A stretch of DNA of 64,000 nucleotides from Candidatus Aminicenantes bacterium UBA6228 (GTDB lineage: Bacteria; Acidobacteriota; Aminicenantia; Aminicenantales; Saccharicenantaceae). The notes beneath the pieces were generated by a model, which was given only the letters and a program-made list of their open reading frames with translations, made no database searches and was not told the DNA's origin. Each line of letters begins with the position of its first letter. The first letter of the stretch is position 1. The DNA lies in the NCBI GenBank assembly GCA_002441005.1, contig DJWO01000011.1:15483-79482 (forward strand), read 5' to 3'. The translations under genes and the position numbers were made by a program. Below, in pieces: positions 24,244-32,503 of the stretch.

Positions 24244-24369
24244 ATGAGCACCGGGGCAGTGATCATGATGGTCTTGATGCTGGGGATCTATTTCGGCGGG
24301 TTTATCTATTTCTCGCTAAGAAAAGAGCCGAAAAAGCGTGGCTCAGCCGAAAATAAGCCGGGCAACTAA
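24244..24369 (+). CDS. MetS-like single-TM small subunit of the symporter
   Basis: A 41-aa protein starting MSTGAVIMMVLMLGIYFGG, one TM segment and a basic tail (RKEPKKRG). It lies 39 bases after the symporter stop, with AAGGAAG upstream. Sequence start, size and position match the putative methionine/alanine importer small subunit family (MetS, partner of MetP in actinobacteria). It likely stabilises or activates the transporter in the membrane. Confidence 0.85.
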   Translation: MSTGAVIMMVLMLGIYFGGFIYFSLRKEPKKRGSAENKPGN

Positions 24370-24408
24370 CTGCTCGCCGCCCCAGCAGAGATAAACTAAC
24401 TCTTAATT

Positions 24409-25030
24409 TTAGTAGCCAACCACGGATTGATTAGCAGGCGGTTGCCTGAGCCGCCGGCCTTTCCCATTCTGGAGAACAAGATCCGTTGTATTGGGATTGC
24501 AGGTAATAGAAAAAAGCTTATCTTCTTGCAGGGTATAAGCGAGACCGCCATAGGAAGGGCTATCGGTGAAAACGTGGAAACGAAAATTTCCGGTTTGATC
24601 AAAAAAAGCCAGGTAGCCTTCGTTAGCTTGATTTAAAGCAAATAAGACTCGTTGCTTACCCTGATCATCATAAAAGATAAGGTTGGGGCTTAGTCTTCAG
24701 AGAAGAATCTTCAAGATAGAGTTTTAAACGAGTCTGATTGCTTCGGGGGTCATAAAAGTCTAACTCTGGCAGACCATCTTTGGAGGTGGCCAGCGTGGCA
24801 ATAAGCTTGTTGCTCCCGTTATAAAGTTTGAAGCTTTTAGCCCGCACCTCTTTCTGAATTTCAGATTGTTCAGTCTGTATAGCCGCTGGATGCAAAATTT
24901 TTGTAGTCTTAGTATTACTAACCTGAGCAAAGACGTTGCTACCGGGCATGGTCACTGCTGTTAGAAAAGCTCCTCCCATGAATCCTAAGGCTACGGCCAC
25001 AGCCATCATTAAATATACTTTTTTAGGCAT
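24409..25030 (-). pseudogene. Secreted beta-rich protein interrupted by a +1 frameshift
   Basis: ATG at 25030 (GAGGAGG 7 bases upstream) opens a frame with signal peptide 1-36 (ending NVFAQ) and the segment LDFYDPRSNQTRLKLYLED, which stops at 24668. The same protein continues in another frame, KPNLIFYDDQGKQRVLFALN, then GYLAFFDQTGNFRFHVFTDS, to TAA at 24409. Removing one base from the G4 run at 24685-24688 joins both parts into about 206 residues with repeated x-x-F-Y-D-x-x-G-x-x-R strands. Family unknown. A sequencing error in the homopolymer is an alternative to a true mutation. Confidence 0.8.
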
Positions 25031-25239
25031 TAGCTAACCTCCTCGGTTTGATATTTTGCTACCAGGTCTGGATAGGGCATTCCCCAGGCGGATTGTTTCA
25101 TTCGTACTTTAACCGCCAGGATGAGTAAAGCTAAAATTATTGCTGTCAATAATGAGTTAGAAAAGCCGCCTGAAGGAACAAAAATCAGCTGGATAAGATA
25201 GCCGATAGGTCTTGACTTCTGGTTTTCAGGAACTAAATT
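25030..25239 (-). pseudogene. Single-TM gene fragment coupled to the frameshifted gene
   Basis: The frame after a TAA at about 25240 reads through ENQKSRPIGYLIQLIFV, a TM segment (LLTAIILALLILAVKV) and a hydrophilic tail ending YQTEEVS. Its TAA overlaps the next ATG as TAATG, an operon-like junction. No ATG or ribosome site is seen at the front, so it is either the end of a damaged gene or a very short protein from an internal start. Confidence 0.35.
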
Positions 25240-25414
25240 TTAAGTATGAAGCTCAGGAAGGGGGGAAGGCCTTCGGTGTCATAAGGGCGGTCTGGCGGAT
25301 TAAAAGTCCTATCCGGCACCACCATTCAAGTTTAATTTGTTGCCTTTTCTCTCTATCTATCTTTTCAAGTATCAATAAAGTTAAAAAATTTAAGGTTTAA
25401 AAGGAGGTTAAGCC
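25240..25414. other. Divergent intergenic region, nothing assigned
   Basis: Lies between the leftward fragment and the rightward TPR gene. No clear promoter hexamers or RNA structure stood out; only the AAGGAGG ribosome site at its right end is evident. Confidence 0.4.
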
Positions 25415-26188
25415 ATGCCTGATGGAACGACAACTAACCAGAGAATGAGAGACTGCCAGAGAATAAGGGAACCAGAAAAAGTTATTGGCTGCCTGGTTGG
25501 GCTGTTTAGTCAGACGAATGATGGCTGGGTGGCTTTTAATATTGGCCAGGAGTATGAAAAAATCAGCCAGCTGGAAGAGGCGCTGGATTTCTACCAGCGA
25601 GCCGAAGAGCTATTGCCACTGCCTGATTACCGAGAAAGAGCAAGAGAGGCTATCAACCGGATCAAGGCCAGATTGATAGAAAAAGGCCTGGATAAATATG
25701 CCGAGCGGGCAACGGTTAGCCTGCCCGAGATTTTAAAGTTTGACCCGGCCGAGACTCTGTTGATTATACCTTGCACCCGGGAGAAGGTCTGGGAGAACGA
25801 TCCAGGCGCTCCAGATTTTGTGCCTGCCAGGTATGCCTACCGGGGGAAGAGGTTCTATGATTTTCGCCTCTGGGCGAAAGAAAACCAGATAGAGAGGAAG
25901 GGATTTTTCTGGGTCATATTGAGTGGGAAATATGGCTTCATCGAACCGTGGGCGCCAATCGGTAGATATGAGGTCAGCCTGAGTGATCAGAGGGATTTTT
26001 CTGTATCGGCTGAGACGCTAAAGAATCAGGTTAAACAGAAAAGGTGGTGGCGGCAGGGAACCGGAAATCTGATTGAAAAGAGAATAGCCGACTATAAAGG
26101 CGTCATTCTCATCAACTGCAGCAACTTACATCAAGACAGAATCAAGGAGGCTTTCCCTGAGGCCCATTACCATGAAGCATCCACCTGA
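25415..26188 (+). CDS. TPR protein with a C-terminal DUF6884/YaaA-like domain
   Basis: A 257-aa cytoplasmic protein. Residues 35-90 form a TPR-like helical pair (GWVAFNIGQEYEKISQLEEA, DFYQRAEELLPL). From about 115 the pattern IIPCTREKVW, RYAYRGKRFYDF, WVILSGKYGFIEPWAPI follows the Cys-x2-x-Lys / YxG-x-x-F / ILS-x-KYG plan that I recall for DUF6884 and YaaA-like proteins, a fold shared with nucleoside-processing enzymes. Function is unknown; roles in base modification or stress were suggested for relatives. AAGGAGG lies 7 bases before the ATG. REP-like palindromes follow the gene. CDS certain, family assignment moderate. Confidence 0.85.
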   Translation: MPDGTTTNQRMRDCQRIREPEKVIGCLVGLFSQTNDGWVAFNIGQEYEKISQLEEALDFYQRAEELLPLPDYRERAREAINRIKARLIEKGLDKYAERATVSLPEILKFDPAETLLIIPCTREKVWENDPGAPDFVPARYAYRGKRFYDFRLWAKENQIERKGFFWVILSGKYGFIEPWAPIGRYEVSLSDQRDFSVSAETLKNQVKQKRWWRQGTGNLIEKRIADYKGVILINCSNLHQDRIKEAFPEAHYHEAST

Positions 26189-26192
26189 TAAG

Positions 26193-26217
26193 TAGGGGAC
26201 GTGATACCCTGTCCCTC
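26193..26217 (+). repeat. REP-like element, copy A (half site)
   Basis: TAGGGGACGTGATACCCTGT followed by CCC; one arm only of the palindrome seen complete at 28280-28322. It lies 5 bases after the TPR/DUF6884-like gene. Confidence 0.85.
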
Positions 26218-26260
26218 TTTTTGAGAATGCTAACCTATTGATAATCAAGAAGTTAAAAAT

Positions 26261-26296
26261 AAGGGACGTGATACTCTGTCCCCGGGACAGAGTATT
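26261..26296 (+). repeat. REP-like element, copy B
   Basis: GGGACGTGATACTCTGTCCC followed by GGGACAGAGTATT: left arm complete, right arm partial, T instead of C at the central variable position (ACTCTGT subtype). Confidence 0.85.
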
Positions 26297-26485
26297 TGGC
26301 AATAGCCGGTGCTGTTACCATTGACCGAGATAAACCTGACCGCCATTAGTTTTGGCTCATCATTGAAGGCTAGCTGGAACTATGGTATAAGCGCACAGAT
26401 GATAGAAAATAAAGCCGAAAGAGTGCGTAACCACTCTGGGAGGGGATAAGTTCAAAAAGTTAATGTGCCGAAGGGAGAACAGAAG

Positions 26486-27715
26486 ATGAAAAAGCGCTGG
26501 CCATTGCTGGCCATTCTGGCCGGACTCATTTTGGCTGTGGGCTTTATGTTTAGTAACGCTATACAGCTGGCTGAACAGAAGGTCGAGAATATAAACGGAA
26601 TGAGGGTGGTGCACAATCAGGCAAAGGGAGTCTGGGGCAAGAAGCCGGCAGTGAAACTCGAGCCGGTGCTTAAGCTTGGTGATATCGATTCTCAGGATGA
26701 GCATACAGCCTTTTACCTGCCGGCGGCGGTAGCAGTTGACAGAGCCCTCAATATCTACGTTCTTGACTCAGGTAACAACCGTATCCAGAAATTCTCACCT
26801 GATGGAAAATTTTTGACTTCCTTCGGGCGCTTTGGTCAGGGACCAGGCGAATTCATTTATCCCAGCTGGTTGGATATTGATGACTCAGGCAACCTATATG
26901 TCTCTGATCCACATAACCGGCGGCTTCAGATTTTAGGGCCTGACGGAAAAGATTTAAGATCTATAAGATTTACTGATTTAGAAATGGGTAATATTTTCGT
27001 AGCTACAAATGGCAACCTATTAATGCAAGAGCCGGCGATGAGCTTCAGGTTTGGCGGGGACGAGAAAGAGAAAACAGACAAGTTGCCAGGTCTTATTAAA
27101 GTCTTGGATCCGGCCGGAAAAGTTATAACGGAAATAGGTGAGAGACTTGATATGAAAAATGAGCTTCTTACCAACACCATCAACAACTCTATTATGACTC
27201 TGGACGAGCATGACCATATCTATCTTGTTTTTCCTTTCCAGAACCGGATTGAGAAATACTCGGCAGAGGGCAAGCTAATCTGGCGTGCAGACCGGGAACT
27301 CCCTTACAGTCTGGAGGTCGAGGACAAAGGCAGTATCGAGCGGAGGGGCAGCAGCTTGAGTATCCGAGCCCCAAAAATCAACAGGTCGTCTTTGAGTGTG
27401 GCAGTTGACAGTCAAGGCCGAGTCTGGGTTTTAACGCTGGCCAGGCAGCTAAAGAAGGAAGAGCAGGTTGCCATGGGGGTGACCATGAGCAGGTCGGCTT
27501 CTGGCGGCGATACTATAGGCTACAAAGTTCAGGGCGATACAGACCTGAGGGAAACCGACGCTTTGAAACTGGAGGTTTTCGATAAGGAAGGCGTGTTGCT
27601 CGGTGAAATACCACTTAAGATGTTTATCGACTTTATTTTTATCTATGGAGATCGGCTATTTCTGGTGGACAAGCTCCGCGGCGCCTCAGTCCTTATCTTT
27701 AAGATTAAAGGTTAA
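26486..27715 (+). CDS. Secreted six-bladed beta-propeller (NHL-repeat) protein
   Basis: A 409-aa protein with an N-terminal signal or anchor (MKKRWPLLAILAGLILAVG) and NHL-type blades: LPAAVAVDRALNIYVLDSGN, NRIQKFSPDGKFLTSFGRFG, GQGPGEFIYPSWLDIDDSGN, LYVSDPHNRRLQILGPDGK. Later blades (HDHIYLVFPFQNRIEKYSAE, VAVDSQGRVWVLT) complete the propeller. The frame also opens at a GTG at 26465, but the ATG at 26486 has GGGAG 8 bases upstream. Such proteins are abundant in Aminicenantes- and Bacteroidetes-like genomes; they bind ligands or partners, exact role unknown. Confidence 0.9.
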   Translation: MKKRWPLLAILAGLILAVGFMFSNAIQLAEQKVENINGMRVVHNQAKGVWGKKPAVKLEPVLKLGDIDSQDEHTAFYLPAAVAVDRALNIYVLDSGNNRIQKFSPDGKFLTSFGRFGQGPGEFIYPSWLDIDDSGNLYVSDPHNRRLQILGPDGKDLRSIRFTDLEMGNIFVATNGNLLMQEPAMSFRFGGDEKEKTDKLPGLIKVLDPAGKVITEIGERLDMKNELLTNTINNSIMTLDEHDHIYLVFPFQNRIEKYSAEGKLIWRADRELPYSLEVEDKGSIERRGSSLSIRAPKINRSSLSVAVDSQGRVWVLTLARQLKKEEQVAMGVTMSRSASGGDTIGYKVQGDTDLRETDALKLEVFDKEGVLLGEIPLKMFIDFIFIYGDRLFLVDKLRGASVLIFKIKG

Positions 27716-27718
27716 ATA

Positions 27719-27758
27719 TAGGGGACGTGATACTCTGTCCCCAGGACAGAGTGTCACC
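27719..27758 (+). repeat. REP-like element, copy C
   Basis: GGGACGTGATACTCTGTCCC then AGGACAGAGTGTCACC. ACTCTGT subtype; the right arm has diverged. It begins 4 bases after the propeller gene stop and could act as its transcription end. Confidence 0.85.
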
Positions 27759-27875
27759 TAACCGTTCTCCAGCACCGTTCTTCATCATCGCCGTTTCCGG
27801 TGGGGCCTGAACAAAGACTGAAATTGTAGAGGGTGTGGCAAGAGGAGCTTATGTCCCGTGTCCAAACTTCTAACC

Positions 27876-28154
27876 TCAATAGAAGCGGCGTCCTAAAACT
27901 CCGATACCGCCGATAATGAGAACAACTACAAAAAAGTAAAAGGCACACACGATAAGCATCCAGAGCAGGCTGGCCTTAGCCCAGTTAGCTTTGCAGAGCT
28001 TGGTGTTTGAACCAAAGCCCCAAACGAACCACATAACAATATTCACCACTGGTATGGAAGCTATAAGCAAAGTCAGAAGCCATTCACCAACGCTGATGGT
28101 GGTGTCTGGAGCCGAAACCCCGGTCGTTTGAACAGTCCCCGGTTGTGTTTCCAT
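27876..28154 (-). CDS. Small two-TM membrane protein
   Basis: A 92-aa protein with an acidic/polar N-terminus, TM1 (EWLLTLLIASIPVVNIVMWF), a short polar loop with one Cys (SNTKLCKANWAKA) and TM2 (LLWMLIVCAFYFFVVVLIIG). Loop and TM1 motifs (IPVVNIVMWFVWGFG, NWAKA) are those of a widespread uncharacterised small membrane family. AAGGAGG precedes the ATG. It stands alone between two REP-like elements. Confidence 0.8.
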   Translation of the reverse strand: METQPGTVQTTGVSAPDTTISVGEWLLTLLIASIPVVNIVMWFVWGFGSNTKLCKANWAKASLLWMLIVCAFYFFVVVLIIGGIGVLGRRFY

Positions 28155-28277
28155 TTCCCTTTCCTCCTTTTAGACTTGTTGTCTTTATCCAACCCTTCTT
28201 GAGGATAAAGATCGATGCAATTACTCTCGCCTCGAATTTTATATATATTCGGAAAGCAATATCAAGCGAAATATTTG

Positions 28278-28340
28278 TAGGGGACGTGATACCCTGTCCC
28301 GGGGACAGGGTATCACGTCCCCTTTTGACGTCCCCTTTTG
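28278..28340 (+). repeat. REP-like element, copy D (complete palindrome)
   Basis: Two perfect 21-bp arms, each GGGGACGTGATACCCTGTCC plus C, meet around a single G at 28301 (arms 28280-28300 and 28302-28322). A tail repeats GACGTCCCCTTTT after a short TTTT. The structure is a very stable hairpin. Confidence 0.9.
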
Positions 28341-28385
28341 GTTGAAAACAGGGAAACGATGTTTTAAGATAGGTGGGGGTGCGAT

Positions 28386-29345
28386 ATGGATGTTTATTTT
28401 TATGAAGCTTTTGAGGAAGAAGCGAGGCTAATAGAGGACCTTCTCCAGGGGAAACTGCTTTTTGACCTGACTGACAGGACCATTCAGGAAAGCGGTGATA
28501 AAATCCCACCGGCCAGGCTGATCAGCATCAGGACCCAGTCTGTTATTCCGGAGGACTGGCAATCTGAGCTGGACGGTGTCCTGAGCCGGACGACTGGCTT
28601 TGATAACCTTAAAGCTTACCAAAAGGCCATCAAAACCCCGGTGGCTCTCGGCTATCTTGAAGAATATGCCACCAGGGCTGTGGCCGAACAGGCCATTCTG
28701 CTTATGCTCTCGCTCTTACGGCGCCTCCCCCAACAAATTCACCAGTTCAGACACTTTCAGCGTGACGGTTTAACCGGTCTGGAAGCTCTCGGCCGAAACC
28801 TGCTGGTCGTCGGTGTCGGCCGCATAGGTGGAGAAATAGTCCGAATGGCCCAGCCTCTCGGCTTGAACGTCAGGGGAGTGGATATTGTCGAGCGCCATGA
28901 CTTTGTACCCTATGTCCAGCCTAATGATGGTCTGGCCTGGGCCGATATCATCATCTGTGCCATGAATCTCACTGATCAGAACGTCCATTATTTTTCTTAT
29001 GACCTGCTAAAAAAAGCCAGACCCGGCCTCATCTTCATCAACATTGCCCGTGGTGAGCATGCCCCCCTTTATGATCTTCTCCGCCTTGTTCAGGAAGGCC
29101 ACCTCGGCGGGCTGGCTCTGGATGTTTTTGAAGACGAACCTCTGCTGGCGACTGCCCTGCGTACCGATCAAGCCCGGGTATCAGAAAAAGCCAGAATAGT
29201 CTTGGATCTGCTGGCTTATCCTCAGGTTATTCTCACTCCCCACAATGCCTTTAACACCACTGAAGCCCTCCAGCGCAAAGTCCAGTTCAGCCTGGATGAG
29301 ATTTTTTATTTTCTTGAACATCACCAGTTCCGTCACCAGGTCTAA
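28386..29345 (+). CDS. D-isomer-specific 2-hydroxyacid dehydrogenase
   Basis: A 319-aa NAD-dependent dehydrogenase. The Rossmann signature GVGRIGGEIVRMAQPLG is followed by the acidic end of strand two (GVDIVERHD, Asp favours NAD). Catalytic residues: Glu in DVFEDEP and His in TPHNAFNTTEA; INIARGEHAPLYDLLRLVQE is the conserved third signature. It interconverts 2-oxoacids and D-2-hydroxyacids (D-lactate-type or similar); the substrate is unclear. It stands alone, convergent with the truncated nitroreductase. Confidence 0.93.
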   Translation: MDVYFYEAFEEEARLIEDLLQGKLLFDLTDRTIQESGDKIPPARLISIRTQSVIPEDWQSELDGVLSRTTGFDNLKAYQKAIKTPVALGYLEEYATRAVAEQAILLMLSLLRRLPQQIHQFRHFQRDGLTGLEALGRNLLVVGVGRIGGEIVRMAQPLGLNVRGVDIVERHDFVPYVQPNDGLAWADIIICAMNLTDQNVHYFSYDLLKKARPGLIFINIARGEHAPLYDLLRLVQEGHLGGLALDVFEDEPLLATALRTDQARVSEKARIVLDLLAYPQVILTPHNAFNTTEALQRKVQFSLDEIFYFLEHHQFRHQV

Positions 29346-29377
29346 AGACCAGCAGAAATACTTTATAGCTCAAGACC

Positions 29378-29878
29378 TTAGCGCCTACTGCTCGTCGCGG
29401 CTGCTGCCGGCTGGCCAACGGTCATGGCGAAAAGCACTTTTTGTTCTGGCTTGAGCTTGAATTCTTTAGGCGTTTTTTCGCGGTCACAATTATGAAACCA
29501 GGCTGCCAGTCCGGCCGAGGCCGCAGTCCGTCCGGCTTTGCCTTTCATCATACTGCCCTCAGGCCGGTTGAGGCCAAAGCCTGCCCAGAGCAGATTGGAA
29601 AGAGTCTGAGGGGAAAGAGCATCTGGCTTGATGTCTCTATTGGTGCGCCTCAGCCAGAGGGCTTCCAGAACAGTTTTTCCGCCAGCCTTTTCTGGCACCG
29701 GTAAATCAATAGCTGTTAATTCTTTAACCTCTTGATTTTTCATGGACCGACCTTCTTCCTCTTCTTTAAATTTTGTTCTATTTAACCGGCCATTACCGGC
29801 TGCCGAGCCAGCTCTTTTCAAAGCGGCCATGGCCGGAATGGTTCCCACCGCTGCTCCCAGAAAAGTTCTTCTATTCAT
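29378..29878 (-). pseudogene. Tat-exported nitroreductase with an internal deletion
   Basis: The ATG at 29878, after a GGGGGG ribosome site, starts a twin-arginine signal (MNRRTFLGAAVGTIPAMAAL). The mature part begins like SagB-type nitroreductases (LEALWLRRTNRDIKPDALSP, LSNLLWAGFGLNRPEG, AGRTAASA), then jumps directly to the family's C-terminal end (GLAAWFHNCDREK, LKPEQKVLFAMTVGQP). About 100 residues with the FMN-binding core are missing, in frame. At 166 aa it is unlikely to be an active flavoenzyme. The longer frame to 29905 would spoil the Tat signal. Confidence 0.8.
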
Positions 29879-29970
29879 CTTGCCCCCCTGAAAATTCAGA
29901 GTCATCCTTTTTTGATTCTATCATCCCTTGTATCTCTTGATGATTTAGATTCTTTTTTCTGAAAACTTTT

Positions 29971-31494
29971 TTACCTGGTTAAAATTTTGAGTAGCGTCCC
30001 GGCTCCCACCTTATCGCTGAGTTCCATGGCATTCATAATGGCTATTTGTCTCTGCTTATCGGCGTTAAAGCTATAAGGCTTGAGGATATTAGCCAGGCTG
30101 TCAGTCCGGTCAGCCTTAATAATTTTTATTCTTTCTGGCTTCACATTTATTTTCGTCTGGTCGGCGAGAGCCTTAAAGCCGTTAAGGGTAGCAGAGATCG
30201 CCTCCGAATAAGAATTAAATCGAGTTTCCAGACTATAACCCAGAAACATCATCACCCGGTCGTCTTTTTTGATGAAATTAGCCAGCCCGGCTAAATTGCC
30301 TTCCTCTGTCTTAAGCGCAAACTTCAGTTTCCTGGTCTCAAAACCGTTGACCGTTTTTAGTTCAGAACTCAAGACAGTGGCTTTGTTACTATCAACAAAA
30401 GCCTGAGCTGCTTCGTCCGGTGTTTTTTCAGAGGCCAGAGTTAAGATCATGGCCGCATCTTCTTTGGCCGAGATAATCTGGACCTGTGAAGCTGTATTGT
30501 TGACCTTCCAGCCGGCCGGAACCGGAAACTGAAATTTGAGCCCGGGATGATAAAAGACCTGGCCATCGACATAACCCTGCCTCGGATCATCACCAAAAAC
30601 CAGGCCGTCGAGTTTTTTCAGATACTGATCCCGGTTAATAGCCGCCACCGCACCTGGATTAGCTGCTTTCCAGTCAGCTGCCGCTTTTTTTACTGCTTCA
30701 ATTCTGTTAGGTGGATTGGGGTGAGTCGAAAGCCAGGTTGGCAGCCCGTCTTTGCCTGATGAGGGGTTAAGCTTTTCCAGAGTCACAAACATGTTGGCTA
30801 AATGGTCGCCTTCATATCCCGCCTTGGAAGAATAGAGAACACCCAGGTCATCGGCCTGTCTTTCATGGTCCCGGCTGAAACTCAGGAAAAGAACATTGAG
30901 ACCAGCTTCAGCCAGCCCCGCAAATTTCTGAACAGTTTTGGACATCGCTGCCCCGATGCTTAATCCGATCTGAGCGGCCTGAGCCCGGGTATAGAGCTGG
31001 GCACTGTGCCGGGCGGCGACATGTCCGATTTCATGGCCCATCGTTCCAGCCAGTTCGGCCTCATCATTGAGATAAGCCAGAATTCCCCTGGTGACATAAA
31101 CATAACCGCCGGGAACAGCAAAAGCATTGACCACCGGGCTATCCATGATCTGAAAGTTGAAAGGCAGGTCAGGCTGATGACTGACTGAAACCAGCTTTTG
31201 GCCAACGGTCGAGATATACTCATTCAAGGCCGCATCCTGATAGACTCCATACATACCAATTATTTCAGTATTGGTTTGCTGACCAAGAGACTGCTCATCC
31301 GACCGGCTGAGCAGCATGAATTCTCTTTTTTGAGTAACTGGATTGACGGCACAGGAGAGACCGGCTAAAACCAGAGCAGCAACCAGAAGACAGGAGAATG
31401 CCAGCCGCTGCCTCGATTGGTGTTTTAATTTCTGGCTGTCAGCCCTGCTCTTGGCCAGCCATAAGATGTAAGCTTTTTTCTTTTGATTTTTCAT
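29971..31494 (-). CDS. M48-family zinc metalloprotease lipoprotein
   Basis: A 507-aa periplasmic protease of the BepA/LoiP type. A basic leader and hydrophobic helix end in the lipobox LAGLSC (Cys48). The M48 core carries HEIGH (154-158) and the third ligand Glu in HERQADDLG; FAVPGGYVYVTRGIL is the usual preceding strand. After about residue 290 a C-terminal domain of about 200 residues (YHPGLKFQFPVPAGWKV...) matches those attached to M48 proteases in related bacteria. Likely role: outer-membrane protein quality control. The ATG at 31494 has GGAGG upstream; 31515 is an alternative start. Confidence 0.93.
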   Translation of the reverse strand: MKNQKKKAYILWLAKSRADSQKLKHQSRQRLAFSCLLVAALVLAGLSCAVNPVTQKREFMLLSRSDEQSLGQQTNTEIIGMYGVYQDAALNEYISTVGQKLVSVSHQPDLPFNFQIMDSPVVNAFAVPGGYVYVTRGILAYLNDEAELAGTMGHEIGHVAARHSAQLYTRAQAAQIGLSIGAAMSKTVQKFAGLAEAGLNVLFLSFSRDHERQADDLGVLYSSKAGYEGDHLANMFVTLEKLNPSSGKDGLPTWLSTHPNPPNRIEAVKKAAADWKAANPGAVAAINRDQYLKKLDGLVFGDDPRQGYVDGQVFYHPGLKFQFPVPAGWKVNNTASQVQIISAKEDAAMILTLASEKTPDEAAQAFVDSNKATVLSSELKTVNGFETRKLKFALKTEEGNLAGLANFIKKDDRVMMFLGYSLETRFNSYSEAISATLNGFKALADQTKINVKPERIKIIKADRTDSLANILKPYSFNADKQRQIAIMNAMELSDKVGAGTLLKILTR

Positions 31495-31696
31495 TTCCCC
31501 TCCATTTTTTCCCATTTAAATTCTCTGCTAATCAATTATATCAGCAAGGGGACCGAAATTTTAAGTCGCTAAGCTAATAAGATAAAATCAAGCAGCTGGT
31601 GTTGACCTCATCTCTGGCCCTGTCCGAAATTTCTGCCCTGATTAAATATTATCAATTAATTAGTGTTAATCATAATCCCGAAATATCAAAATTTAA

Positions 31697-32503
31697 TCAG
31701 GCCGGCGGTTTGAGAGAATTCCCGCTGATAATCTTCACTGCTAAGCAATCATAGACCACTCGCCCCTTCTGAAAGGCCACCACCGACCGCCGCAGCACCC
31801 GCCAGCCGCCGTTTTGATAGACTCCCTCAGTTTCAAGCTTTTCCACTAAGTTGGGGATGGCTTCCAGGCTTTCAGTCAGAAAAGGATTCTGGGAGAGAAT
31901 AACTGGCTTTAATTCCGGTCCGGCAATAATCGTCACTGGTTCGATGATTAAATTGTTAAGTTCGGGCAATGGCTGGCCAGCAACTACCGGCTTGGTCTGG
32001 AGACTGATCATTCTGGCCCTGGCGTCCGGGGTAGCTGAACTCTTAGTAGCCTCTATCATATCCAGCAGATAGAGCCTGACATCATCCAGATTCTTAGCCC
32101 GGTAAACCCGCTCGACTTCGGGATAGGTGGTCAAAGCCTTGGCCAGAATGGAGATTTCTTTTAAGTAATGACTGCGCTGATTGTCCGGGACAACATGCAT
32201 AACAATAATTGAGACTGGCTTTTTATCTGGTGCCCCATAGTCAATTCCGGCTGGACTCCAGCCGATAACACATTTTAAGTCCTCGTCATACCGGACCCTG
32301 GCATGAGGACAGGCCCAGCCCTGACCAAGGCCAGTTCTGGCTATTTCTTCCCGTTTTAACACCAGCCCAACTACATCGGTCCCAGCCGGCGTTTCTGGAA
32401 ATGCTTCTATAATATGAGCCAGAAACTGCAGGGCATGAGTTTTGTCGCTTTCCGGCAGCTCAAACAGCCGTCCTTCCTGAAGAGCATCGAGTAAAGTATC
32501 CAT
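31697..32503 (-). CDS. PTS EIIA (fructose/Ntr-type) domain protein coupled to mgtA
   Basis: A 268-aa protein. Residues about 5-150 form a PTS EIIA type-2 domain: LVLKREEIARTGLGQGWACP, then HARV with the phosphorylatable His, and VSIIVMHVVP. No EIIB/EIIC is near, so it is regulatory rather than sugar-transporting. A C-terminal region of about 110 residues (INNL-like IIEPVTIIAGPELKPVIL..., WRVLRRSVVAFQKGRVVYD) is unassigned. Its ATG overlaps the mgtA stop as TGATG, with GGAGG inside the end of mgtA. EIIA(Ntr) proteins are known regulators of potassium transport; a comparable role on the magnesium pump is my inference. Confidence 0.9.
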   Translation of the reverse strand: MDTLLDALQEGRLFELPESDKTHALQFLAHIIEAFPETPAGTDVVGLVLKREEIARTGLGQGWACPHARVRYDEDLKCVIGWSPAGIDYGAPDKKPVSIIVMHVVPDNQRSHYLKEISILAKALTTYPEVERVYRAKNLDDVRLYLLDMIEATKSSATPDARARMISLQTKPVVAGQPLPELNNLIIEPVTIIAGPELKPVILSQNPFLTESLEAIPNLVEKLETEGVYQNGGWRVLRRSVVAFQKGRVVYDCLAVKIISGNSLKPPA

